A program made the position numbers and the translations under genes. A stretch of DNA of 7,795 nucleotides from Bacteroidales bacterium (GTDB lineage Bacteria; Bacteroidota; Bacteroidia; Bacteroidales; JAOZVK01). The stretch covers positions 1-7,795 of the forward strand of contig JAOZVK010000270.1 of assembly GCA_029938185.1 (NCBI GenBank), in the 5' to 3' direction. Positions 1 to 6,594 of this stretch are shown piece by piece. Position 1 is the first letter of the stretch. Every line of letters begins with the position of its first letter. A model generated the notes under the pieces. It was not told where the DNA came from. It saw only the letters and a program-made list of their open reading frames with translations, and did no database searches.

Positions 1-68
1 AACTTTTAACTTGCGATTGTTTTGGAAAAAGAAAACTGTTTTTGTGAGTTCTGAGGTTTGGAGGTGGA

Positions 69-97
69 CTTATAAAAATACGAGCAAAAATAGCTTA
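69..97 (+). repeat. 29-bp repeat A, left copy
   Basis: The 29 bases are identical to 7750-7778 in the same orientation. The sequence begins cttataaaaatacgagc and ends aaaaatagctta. Its first part, ttataaaaatRcg, also occurs just before the hairpin module at 3962-3974, so A may be a variant 3' part of the same composite repeat. Confidence 0.85.
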
Positions 98-104
98 GGA
101 AATG

Positions 105-159
105 ACGAATTATAAATTACGAATTACGAATTGGTTTTACACCTAAGTAAGTAGGTCGA
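105..159 (+). repeat. attacgaatt module plus truncated hairpin module
   Basis: Positions 105-146 match 7638-7678 at about 39 of 42 aligned positions with one gap. They consist of acgaattataa units followed by ttggttttacacctaa. Soon after comes taggtcga (152-159), the left half of the hairpin found in the 33-bp modules elsewhere, but the right arm is missing. This is probably a decayed copy of the composite repeat. Confidence 0.6.
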
Positions 160-216
160 TATATAAAAACAACACTTTTGTTTTTTTTATTATGCTGTTT
201 ATCAAGCGTAAGCAAA

Positions 217-248
217 ATTGTTAATTATCCATTGTTCATTGTTAATTA
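217..248. repeat. attgttaatta short repeat
   Basis: The sequence attgttaatta is followed by a second degenerate unit, attgttcattgttaatta. Short AT-rich repeats of this kind are common between genes in Bacteroidota. No function can be seen. Confidence 0.5.
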
Positions 249-313
249 CTTAATAATATTGTTGTAATTTATTAATTCTTATAAGCCCAGCCTCTGTTTC
301 TTTTTAAAAATAA

Positions 314-429
314 GGCTACCCGTCATAAGTTGGATAGTTTTGTTTATCAGGCATTTCGTAACAGGATAAATATCATTCCTGTAAATCCTGTCAAAAAATA
401 AAATAATGTCCAATACTATACGTGTAGCC
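314..429. repeat. Imperfect inverted repeat around a tcctgt element
   Basis: Outer arms at 314-334 and 409-429 are imperfect reverse complements: ggctac, cgt and ttgga are shared, with a mismatched centre (about 14 of 21). Inside them, acaggat (361-367) and atcctgt (385-391) form a second inverted pair, with another cctgt at 378-382. Repeats built on 'aatcctgt' are familiar from Bacteroidota spacers. This could be a small non-autonomous mobile element, or a weak structure at the 3' end of the lipoprotein transcript, which ends close by. There is no T-run to support an intrinsic terminator. Confidence 0.4.
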
Positions 430-457
430 AAAAATAACTACCAGTTTGTTACACTAC

Positions 458-1705
458 CTAAAATTCAAATACCATTACAGAGTATTGCCCTGATTGTTCT
501 CTAAACATAGCATAAACTTTGTCATTGTCGGCTACAATTTTAGGTTGAACAATACCTCTGCTTGCAAAACCTTGTTGTCCAAGTATTACCCATTTTTCGC
601 CATCAAATTTCCTTACAGTAAATTTACTATTTACACTTGTTTCTTTATCATATTGGTCATGATTTTCATGAAAAGGATATGCAAGAGGATCTATTTCAAT
701 GTATCCCATATACAATTCATTATTTGGTGAAATAGCAACAGACATATAATTTACAGAATATCTGACAGCATCACCGACCTGCTCCCACCGACCTGAATTA
801 TTTTGTTTATACACTCGGTTTTCGCTACCTTCTCCCGTTCCTAATGTATATTGTGCAGAACAATATAAATATCCTTGACTATCAAATAAAATATTTTTTT
901 GCATAGATTTACCATTTCCTCCGTCTGTAATAGATAAACCTGCCGAAGTCCACATACTTCCATTGTTTTTGTAAATAACAACATCTCCATTTACTTTTGC
1001 GAAATTATACACATTATTGTCGTCTGCAACTGTTTCTGCAAAATCATCACATTTCGTTGTTGAGTTTCCAAATTCTTCCCAACTTGTGCCATTCCATTTT
1101 TTTGTATATAAATATACTTCATCCCACATATTACCTTCAAAAACAGCATCTACATAAGAACAATATAATTCATTGTTTGGAGAAAAAGCAAGGTCGCTAC
1201 CAAAACCTTCTTCATGCAGTACATCACCGAGTTGTGTCCAACTGCTACCATTATATTTATAAACTTTCAAAGGACTTATAAAATTTTGATTAGGTTTTGT
1301 ACTTGTTTTTCGAGCAGAAAATGATATATATACATTGGAGTTATCATCAATTTCAATTGAGGGGTCCATGTTCATTGAAGTATAACCTGGCAAGTTTTTA
1401 TTTGTTAGAGTCTGCCATTGTCCATTTTCATATTTCTGCACATGAAAATAATTAATATCAACTTTAGGACTTCCTTGTTCTGCATAGGCAATATACAATA
1501 CACCGTTTTTTAGTTTTATTTCGGCATTTTTACTACCAGTACTACCAACTGTAAAACTAGGACTTCCTAAATTCGCCCAACTACCTGGTACTACTTCTTC
1601 TTTATCTACTTCTTCTTCATCTGTTAGCTTATCTTTTTTACATGCTGTAAAAATTACTGCAAAAGCTAAAAATGCAATAACAAAAACTAATGATATTTTT
1701 TTCAT
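458..1705 (-). CDS. Lipoprotein with predicted seven-bladed beta-propeller fold
   Basis: This is a 415-residue lipoprotein of unknown function. Residues 1-21 form a lipoprotein signal peptide (Lys-Lys, hydrophobic core, FTAC lipobox), giving acylation at Cys22. The following segment, KKDKLTDEEEVDKEE, is highly charged. Acidic segments after the cysteine act as surface-export signals in some Bacteroidota, so the outer face of the outer membrane is possible. The rest is made of repeats with two recognisable strands: one like 'SPNNELYCSY' (near residues 62, 117, 171, 226, 272, 323 and 390) and one like 'VYKYNGSSWTQLG' (near 89, 148, 200, 244, 298 and 364). A seventh W-x-x-LG strand (GSWANLG, 41-47) is at the N-terminus, which suggests a ring closed between N- and C-termini. 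No catalytic residues or ligand are recognisable. Sialidase, kelch and WD40 families are alternatives, but their signature motifs (Asp-box, kelch GG) are not seen. The start is fixed by the signal peptide. The gene is divergent from glyS and appears monocistronic. Confidence 0.85.
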   Translation of the reverse strand: MKKISLVFVIAFLAFAVIFTACKKDKLTDEEEVDKEEVVPGSWANLGSPSFTVGSTGSKNAEIKLKNGVLYIAYAEQGSPKVDINYFHVQKYENGQWQTLTNKNLPGYTSMNMDPSIEIDDNSNVYISFSARKTSTKPNQNFISPLKVYKYNGSSWTQLGDVLHEEGFGSDLAFSPNNELYCSYVDAVFEGNMWDEVYLYTKKWNGTSWEEFGNSTTKCDDFAETVADDNNVYNFAKVNGDVVIYKNNGSMWTSAGLSITDGGNGKSMQKNILFDSQGYLYCSAQYTLGTGEGSENRVYKQNNSGRWEQVGDAVRYSVNYMSVAISPNNELYMGYIEIDPLAYPFHENHDQYDKETSVNSKFTVRKFDGEKWVILGQQGFASRGIVQPKIVADNDKVYAMFREQSGQYSVMVFEF

Positions 1706-1748
1706 CTGCTAAAATTTTAATTTATTTATTAATATTAATGTAATATAT

Positions 1749-1779
1749 AAGTACTGTTACAAAAGTTTTTCGACATTTA
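1749..1779 (+). repeat. 31-bp repeat module M1, copy 1
   Basis: It aligns without gaps to 3930-3960, matching at 27 of 31 positions. The core is ttacaaaagttttt, preceded by aagta and followed by catttа-like sequence. It lies 40 bases before a 33-bp hairpin module (1820-1852), and the second copy keeps the same order. Read on the minus strand, the core gives aacttttg, one base from the Bacteroidota -7 element, but the same core occurs away from divergent promoters, so I treat it as repeat sequence. Confidence 0.75.
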
Positions 1780-1819
1780 CCTATTCATAACTTACTGATT
1801 AAATTGTCTTAGTACTAAT

Positions 1820-1852
1820 GCGCAAGCAACTATAAATAGGTCGAAGACCTTA
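1820..1852 (+). repeat. 33-bp hairpin repeat module M2, copy 1
   Basis: It matches the copy at 2064-2096 at 29 of 33 positions. The left part has diverged (gcgcaagcaac instead of gcgtaagccac), but the hairpin aggtc-GAA-gacct is intact at 1838-1850. Confidence 0.85.
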
Positions 1853-1917
1853 GTTAAATTATACTGTGCATAATTTTGGTATTAATTGCTTGTCATTTTT
1901 TAAATTGAACGATTTCT

Positions 1918-1947
1918 CAACTATAAAGTTACATAAAATTTAACAAA
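1918..1947 (-). promoter_or_regulatory. Possible promoter for the lipoprotein gene
   Basis: On the minus strand TTTG (1944-1947) is followed after 18 bases by TATAGTTG (1918-1925), one mismatch from the Bacteroidota TAnnTTTG element. If used, the leader would be about 210 bases and would include the M1 and M2 repeats. In DNA this AT-rich a single near-match is weak evidence, and a promoter closer to the gene is possible. Confidence 0.2.
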
Positions 1948-2063
1948 CTTTTTTTTAAAATTTCAAAAATCTACAAAGCCGTTTTTTTTATATTGTTTCA
2001 TTAATTTAAATACTCGCATTTTGTTTTTGTACAATTGACTGCATGATAATTATTTACAAAAAA

Positions 2064-2096
2064 GCGTAAGCCACATTAAATAGGTCGAAGACCTTA
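2064..2096 (+). repeat. 33-bp hairpin repeat module M2, copy 2 (reference copy)
   Basis: This copy reads gcgtaagccacatta, then aat, then aggtcgaagacct. The last 13 bases form a 5-bp stem closed by a GAA triloop on a C-G pair. No M1 module precedes this copy. It lies about 110 bases upstream of the glyS promoter. Confidence 0.9.
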
Positions 2097-2207
2097 ATTG
2101 TGTATAAACTGTTGGCGTTGCTTTAATCCATACCGACAGTAATTTATTGCCCAGCATTGTGTGAGTAGCTATTAATTTTAATAAAAAATGTCCTATTAAG
2201 TAGTTTT

Positions 2208-2240
2208 TTTGTTAAAAAATAAAAAAATAAATTACTTTTG
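2208..2240 (+). promoter_or_regulatory. Bacteroidota-type promoter of glyS
   Basis: TTTG (2208-2211) is followed after 21 bases by TACTTTTG (2233-2240), an exact match to the -33/-7 consensus (TTTG and TAnnTTTG) used by the primary sigma factor of Bacteroidota. Transcription would start near 2246, giving a leader of roughly 34 bases before the glyS ATG. That leaves no room for a T-box or riboswitch, so I infer simple constitutive expression. Confidence 0.7.
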
Positions 2241-2279
2241 CATATTAACTTATAAAATTCAAGTTTAATAGATTTAAGT

Positions 2280-3830
2280 ATGGCAAAAGAAGAAATATTT
2301 AAAAAGATAATTTCACATGCAAAAGAGTATGGTTTCATATTTCAATCAAGTGAAATTTATGATGGCTTAAGCGCAGTATATGATTATGGTCAAAATGGAG
2401 TTGAGCTTAAAAAGAATATAAAAAAATATTGGTGGGACTCAATGGTATTGCTGCACGAAAATATTGTAGGTATTGATTCTGCTATATTTATGCACCCAAC
2501 AGTATGGAAAGCATCGGGACATGTAGGAGCATTTAACGACCCCTTGATAGATAACAAAGATTCTAAAAAAAGATATAGAGCAGATGTTCTGATAGAAGAC
2601 TTTAGAGAAAAAATTCAAACAAAAATAAATAAAGAAATCACTAAAGCTAAAAAACGATTTGGCGAAGCTTTCAATTTAGATGAATTTGTTTCAACAAACA
2701 GAAGAGTTTTAGATAATCAAAACAAGATAGATAAACTAAATGAGCGTTTTACAAAAGCTCTGGAGGATAACAATCTTGATGATATTAAACAAATAATAGT
2801 AGATAACAAAATTGCATGCCCTGTTTCGGGTTCAAGAAACTGGACAGATGTTAGGCAATTTAATCTAATGTTTGATACAAAATTAGGTTCTGTTAGCGAA
2901 GATGCTAACACTATATATTTACGCCCCGAAACTGCACAAGGTATTTTTGTAAATTATTTAAATGTACAAAAAACCGGAAGAATGAAAATTCCTTTTGGAA
3001 TAGCCCAAATAGGTAAAGCTTTTAGAAATGAAATAGTTGCTCGCCAATTTATTTTTCGTATGCGTGAATTTGAGCAAATGGAAATGCAATTTTTTGTGAA
3101 ACCGGGTGATGAAATGAAATGGTTTGAATTTTGGAAAAACACTAGACTTAATTGGCATAGAGCTTTAGGTTTAACTGAAGACCAAATAAGAACTCACAAA
3201 CACCAAAAACTTGCACATTATGCTAATGCAGCAATTGATATTGAATTTGATTTTCCAATTGGATTTAAAGAACTTGAGGGTATTCATTCAAGAACTGATT
3301 TTGACTTAGAGCAACATCAAAAATTTTCAGGAAAAAAAATACAATACTATGATAACGAAACTAAAAGCTCGTATACACCATATGTAATCGAAACATCTAT
3401 TGGACTTGACAGAATGTTTTTTGCTATATTATCAAATTCGTTTGAAGAAGAAATTATTGAAAAAGAAAATGGTGTAAAAGACAAAAGAGTTGTTTTGAAA
3501 ATTCCACCATCATTAGCACCTGTTAAAGCTGCTATTTTGCCATTGATTAGAAAAGATGGTTTGCCCGAAAAAGCCAGAGTAATATTTAATAGTCTTAAAT
3601 ACGATTTCAATTGTCAATATGATGAAAAAGACTCTATTGGTAAACGTTATAGACGACATGATGCAATTGGGACTCCTTTTTGTGTTACAATTGACCATCA
3701 AACACTCGAAGATAATTCTGTTACTTTAAGATATAGAGATTCAATGGAACAAGAAAGAGTTAAAATTCATAAACTAAATTATATGGTTAATGGATTGGCT
3801 GATATGAAAAAACTTCTGAAAAAATTGTAA
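2280..3830 (+). CDS. glyS: Glycyl-tRNA synthetase (single-chain, alpha2 type)
   Basis: This cytoplasmic class II enzyme of 516 residues activates glycine with ATP and charges tRNA-Gly. It is the single-chain homodimeric type, also found in eukaryotes and archaea, not the two-subunit GlyQ/GlyS type. The length is normal for Bacteroidota. Visible class II landmarks are a motif 1 region YDYGQNGVELKKNI (34-47), LRPETAQGIF (214-223), motif 2 GKAFRNEI with RMREFEQMEMQFF (245-272), the acceptor- and glycine-site segment GIHSRTDFDL (334-343) and motif 3 ETSIGLDRMFFAIL (371-384). An anticodon-binding domain occupies about 405-510. The segment ACPVSGS (179-185) has Ser where some relatives have the second Cys of a CPxC pair, so zinc binding there is unlikely. 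The ATG lies about 34 bases after a good promoter, and no Shine-Dalgarno sequence is present, as is usual in this phylum. An 8-bp tandem repeat starts seven bases after the stop. The gene is sometimes called glyQS. Confidence 0.97.
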   Translation: MAKEEIFKKIISHAKEYGFIFQSSEIYDGLSAVYDYGQNGVELKKNIKKYWWDSMVLLHENIVGIDSAIFMHPTVWKASGHVGAFNDPLIDNKDSKKRYRADVLIEDFREKIQTKINKEITKAKKRFGEAFNLDEFVSTNRRVLDNQNKIDKLNERFTKALEDNNLDDIKQIIVDNKIACPVSGSRNWTDVRQFNLMFDTKLGSVSEDANTIYLRPETAQGIFVNYLNVQKTGRMKIPFGIAQIGKAFRNEIVARQFIFRMREFEQMEMQFFVKPGDEMKWFEFWKNTRLNWHRALGLTEDQIRTHKHQKLAHYANAAIDIEFDFPIGFKELEGIHSRTDFDLEQHQKFSGKKIQYYDNETKSSYTPYVIETSIGLDRMFFAILSNSFEEEIIEKENGVKDKRVVLKIPPSLAPVKAAILPLIRKDGLPEKARVIFNSLKYDFNCQYDEKDSIGKRYRRHDAIGTPFCVTIDHQTLEDNSVTLRYRDSMEQERVKIHKLNYMVNGLADMKKLLKKL

Positions 3831-3836
3831 TATACT

Positions 3837-3873
3837 TTCAATGGTTCAATGGTTCAATGGTTCAATGGTTCAA
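3837..3873 (+). repeat. 8-bp tandem repeat (ttcaatgg), 4.6 copies
   Basis: Four perfect copies of ttcaatgg are followed by ttcaa, starting seven bases after the glyS stop codon. The last partial copy joins a small inverted pair, ttcaa-aata-ttgaa (3869-3882). Perfect short tandem repeats can change copy number by slippage. The repeat is non-coding and has no T-run, so a terminator role is doubtful. Confidence 0.9.
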
Positions 3874-3929
3874 AATATTGAATGATAACATATAAAGATT
3901 TAATAAAAGTAAAATTTTAAACCTAATTT

Positions 3930-3960
3930 AAGTAGTTTTACAAAAGTTTTTGGCCATTTA
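3930..3960 (+). repeat. 31-bp repeat module M1, copy 2
   Basis: It matches 1749-1779 at 27 of 31 positions without gaps. It is preceded by acctaattt, which resembles the acacctaa lead-in at 139-146 and 7671-7678, and is followed 11 bases later by a hairpin module. This is the most complete composite copy in the window. Confidence 0.75.
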
Positions 3961-3971
3961 TTTATAAAAAT

Positions 3972-4005
3972 GCGTAAGCCACATTAAAATAGGTCGAAGA
4001 CCTTG
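3972..4005 (+). repeat. 33-bp hairpin repeat module M2, copy 3
   Basis: It matches the reference copy except for one extra A in the spacer and a final G. The hairpin aggtc-GAA-gacct is intact (3991-4003). It is preceded by ttataaaaatg, which links it to the A repeat. It lies 63 bases before the yfhO start codon, so it would be in or next to the yfhO leader. Confidence 0.88.
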
Positions 4006-4068
4006 GTATAAAACAATCAATATTTATATAATAAAAACTTGTTCATAAATACAAATTGCTACTAAAAA

Positions 4069-6594
4069 ATGATAGATTATAAGAAAATAGTAAAATCAAT
4101 ATACCCTTACTTAATACCAATTGCAGGATTTATAATTATAAGTTTTATATATTTTAGTCCTGTAATTGAGGGTAAAGGCTTGCCACAGATGGATTTAACA
4201 CATGCAAAAGGAGTATCGAAAGAGCTTGTCGATTTCAAAAAAAATACAGGTGAAGACTCGCAATGGACAAACTCAATATTTGGAGGAATGCCTGCCTATC
4301 AGATTAAAGGAGGTAGTTCTAATAATATTTACTTGTTTATTCAAAGGAGTTTGCGTCTTGGATTACCTTTTTCAACTGTTGCAATATTGTATATTTATAT
4401 GTTGGGTTTTTATCTAATGTTAATATCATTAAATGTTGATAGGTGGATAAGCTTTCTTGGTGCATTAGCCTATGCATTTGCATCTTACAATATAATTATT
4501 ATTGGAGCAGGGCATATTACAAAAACATATGCTATTGGGTATATGTCTGTTGTGGTGGCAGGAGTTTTATTTACCTATAACAAACACAAACTTTGGGGAG
4601 GTTTAATAACAGCTTTTGGTTTGGGGGTATCAATATCAACAAACCATATTCAAATTATATATTATGCAGCACTAATTGTTGGTATAATTATAATATCTAA
4701 ATTTATATATTCATTAATTGACAAAAAAATTGTTGATTTTGCAAAAGCTACTTCAATTCTTTTGATTGCTGCAATATTGGCTATTGCACCAAACTTTAAA
4801 GAGCTTATAACTACCTATGAGTATGGACAAGAGACAATAAGAGGAAAATCAGAATTAACATCTAATATACAAAACAAATCAACTGGACTTGACAAAGACT
4901 ATGCATTGGCATGGAGTTATGGAATTGGCGAAACATTTACATTATTAATTCCAAATGCCAAAGGTGGTGCAAATGGAGCAATAGCTCAGTCGGAATATGC
5001 TCTTAAAAATGTAGATAGTAATTATAAAGAATATGTTTCACAAAGTCAGCATTATTGGGGAAACCAACCTTTTACATCAGGACCTGTATACTTTGGAGCA
5101 ATAGTTTTGTTTTTGTTTATTATGGGACTATTTATTGTTGAAGGAAAAATAAAATGGTGGATATTGGCAGTTACGCTCTTATCTTTGTTTTTGTCGTGGG
5201 GGAAGAATTTTCCTGCATTTACAGATTTTTTCTTTTATAATGTACCTCTATATAACAAATTTAGAACAGTTTCGATGGCTCTTGTTATGGCTGGTTTAAC
5301 AGTTCCTTTACTTGGAATGATTACTCTCAAAACAATTTTAGAAAACCCATCAATAATAAAACAAAAAATAAAATATATAGGTGTAGCATTTGGACTAACA
5401 GGTGGTTTGGCTCTAATATTTTATATAGCTCCAGCAGCTTTCTTTGATTTTATTACCAATGCTGAACTTCAAGGACTTGAAGCACAAAAATCAAAATCAC
5501 CTGAGCTTGCCCATCAAATAAAATCTTTTATTACAAACCTTGAAAATGCCAGAATATCAATATTTAAGTCAGATGCTATACGTAGTTTTGGATTTATAGT
5601 TTTAGCTTTTGCATTAGTATTAATATATGGGTATAAAAAAACAATTAAAAAAGAATATATTTTGACTGCATTTATTATTTTTATAATTACTGATTTATGG
5701 GTAATTGATAAAAGATATGTAAATAATGGTGATTTTAAGAAAAGAACAGTTATTAGAAACCAATTTGTAAAAACGAAGGCAGATGCATATATATTAAAAG
5801 ATGCTGACCCTAATTATAGAGTTTTAAGTCTACTGCATAGTCCTTTTAATGATGGATATACACCTTATTTTCATAAATCAATTGGAGGTTATCATGGTGC
5901 AAAACTACGTAGATACCAGGAGCTTATTGAAAATTATTTAGGAAAAGAGATTCAAATTGTAATGACAGTTTTACAAAAAGATCCAAGCGAATTACAAAAA
6001 TATCTTAGCAATTTGAAAATTATAAATATGTTAAATACAAAATATTTAATATATGGTACAGATAAATATTTGTTAAATTGGAACTCAATTGGTCATGCAT
6101 GGTTTGTTGATAATTATCAAATTGTAGATAATGCTGATAAAGAAATGGCTGAACTTGCTAATTTTAATCCCGAAAAAACTGCAATTATTGATAAACGCTT
6201 TGATGAGGTAATAAAAAAATTACCCAAAAATGAATACTTAGCTACCGATTCGGGTTTAATAAAACTTACTAGTTATAAACCAAATCATCTAACATATTCA
6301 ACTAATACTAAAAAGAATAAATTAGCTGTTTTTTCCGAAATATATTATGATAAAGGTTGGAATGCTTATATTGATGGTAAAAAGACAGAGCATATTAGAG
6401 TTAATTATGTTTTGCGTGCTATGATAGTACCAAAAGGAAAGCATAAAATTGAGTTTAAATTTGAACCTGAGTCATATAAAATTGGTCAGATGGTATCGTT
6501 AAGTAGCTCTATTTTAGTTATATTATTATTGCTTGCAATGATAGCCAAAACAATATATTCAAATAAGAAAACAGAAAGTGTTAGTCAAAACTAA
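4069..6594 (+). CDS. YfhO-family polytopic membrane protein, putative GT-C glycosyltransferase
   Basis: This 841-residue inner-membrane protein resembles the YfhO family. In Bacillus and Listeria, members glycosylate lipoteichoic acid from a lipid-linked sugar. Bacteroidota lack that polymer, so the substrate here is unknown. There is one membrane segment at 13-30, then a non-membrane loop with MDLTHAKG (41-48), and many further segments between about 97 and 242, 341 and 376, 402 and 454, and 505 and 546. A large soluble domain (about 550-805) follows, then one last segment (808-827) and a short polar tail. Asp42, in the first loop, sits where GT-C enzymes usually carry the catalytic acid (inference). 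Family-like stretches include STNHIQIIYYA (190-200), SIGGYHGAKLRRYQELIE (604-621) and a sandwich-like end (FSEIYYDKGWNAYIDG, 755-770). The ATG follows an A-rich run typical of Bacteroidota starts. The 3' end overlaps recO by 17 bases, so the two are probably one operon. I saw no clear promoter. Confidence 0.88.
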   Translation: MIDYKKIVKSIYPYLIPIAGFIIISFIYFSPVIEGKGLPQMDLTHAKGVSKELVDFKKNTGEDSQWTNSIFGGMPAYQIKGGSSNNIYLFIQRSLRLGLPFSTVAILYIYMLGFYLMLISLNVDRWISFLGALAYAFASYNIIIIGAGHITKTYAIGYMSVVVAGVLFTYNKHKLWGGLITAFGLGVSISTNHIQIIYYAALIVGIIIISKFIYSLIDKKIVDFAKATSILLIAAILAIAPNFKELITTYEYGQETIRGKSELTSNIQNKSTGLDKDYALAWSYGIGETFTLLIPNAKGGANGAIAQSEYALKNVDSNYKEYVSQSQHYWGNQPFTSGPVYFGAIVLFLFIMGLFIVEGKIKWWILAVTLLSLFLSWGKNFPAFTDFFFYNVPLYNKFRTVSMALVMAGLTVPLLGMITLKTILENPSIIKQKIKYIGVAFGLTGGLALIFYIAPAAFFDFITNAELQGLEAQKSKSPELAHQIKSFITNLENARISIFKSDAIRSFGFIVLAFALVLIYGYKKTIKKEYILTAFIIFIITDLWVIDKRYVNNGDFKKRTVIRNQFVKTKADAYILKDADPNYRVLSLLHSPFNDGYTPYFHKSIGGYHGAKLRRYQELIENYLGKEIQIVMTVLQKDPSELQKYLSNLKIINMLNTKYLIYGTDKYLLNWNSIGHAWFVDNYQIVDNADKEMAELANFNPEKTAIIDKRFDEVIKKLPKNEYLATDSGLIKLTSYKPNHLTYSTNTKKNKLAVFSEIYYDKGWNAYIDGKKTEHIRVNYVLRAMIVPKGKHKIEFKFEPESYKIGQMVSLSSSILVILLLLAMIAKTIYSNKKTESVSQN

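Larger units (their letters stand above)
1..457. other. Non-coding, repeat-rich region at left edge
   Basis: I see no convincing coding region here. The stretch is a patchwork of AT-rich dispersed repeats, listed separately: an A module (69-97), an attacgaatt-type module with a truncated hairpin module (105-159), an isolated gcgtaagc word (206-213), an attgttaatt repeat (217-248) and a tcctgt-type inverted repeat (314-429). It lies downstream of the minus-strand lipoprotein gene, so any terminator for that gene would be between about 280 and 457. I found no strong hairpin followed by a T-run there. The gene to the left, if any, lies outside the window. Confidence 0.7.
1706..2279. other. Divergent intergenic region, lipoprotein gene / glyS
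   Basis: This 574-bp spacer must carry the promoters of two divergent genes. It contains a 31-bp module (1749-1779), two 33-bp hairpin modules (1820-1852 and 2064-2096) and a clear glyS promoter (2208-2240). The section from about 1860 to 2060 is very AT-rich and shows no coding region or RNA gene that I can recognise. Confidence 0.7.

Noticed and set aside
289..317. agcct...aggct inverted pair as the lipoprotein terminator.
   Set aside because: The stem is only 5 bp with a 19-base loop, and no T-run follows in the minus-strand direction.
997..1281. Open frame on the plus strand within the lipoprotein gene.
   Set aside because: It is antisense to a gene with a clear signal peptide and repeat structure. 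Its product has no recognisable domain and the composition of a shadow frame.
2246..2279. T-box or glycine riboswitch in the glyS leader.
   Set aside because: The predicted leader is only about 34 bases, too short for either element, and no T-box sequence is seen.
2144..2338. Minus-strand small open frame across the glyS start.
   Set aside because: It overlaps the glyS promoter and N-terminal codons, has an unremarkable Phe/Leu/Ile-rich product from AT-rich DNA, and has no promoter or family match I recognise.
1820..4005. The regularly recurring hairpin modules as a CRISPR array.
   Set aside because: The copies are hundreds to thousands of bases apart, separated by genes, and there are no short uniform spacers or cas genes.
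4003..4032. TTGGTA and TATAAT spaced 18 bases apart upstream of yfhO, like an E. coli sigma-70 promoter.
   Set aside because: The primary sigma factor of Bacteroidota uses a TTTG/TAnnTTTG pattern, and TATAAT-like words are expected by chance in such AT-rich DNA. The first element also lies in the M2 repeat end.
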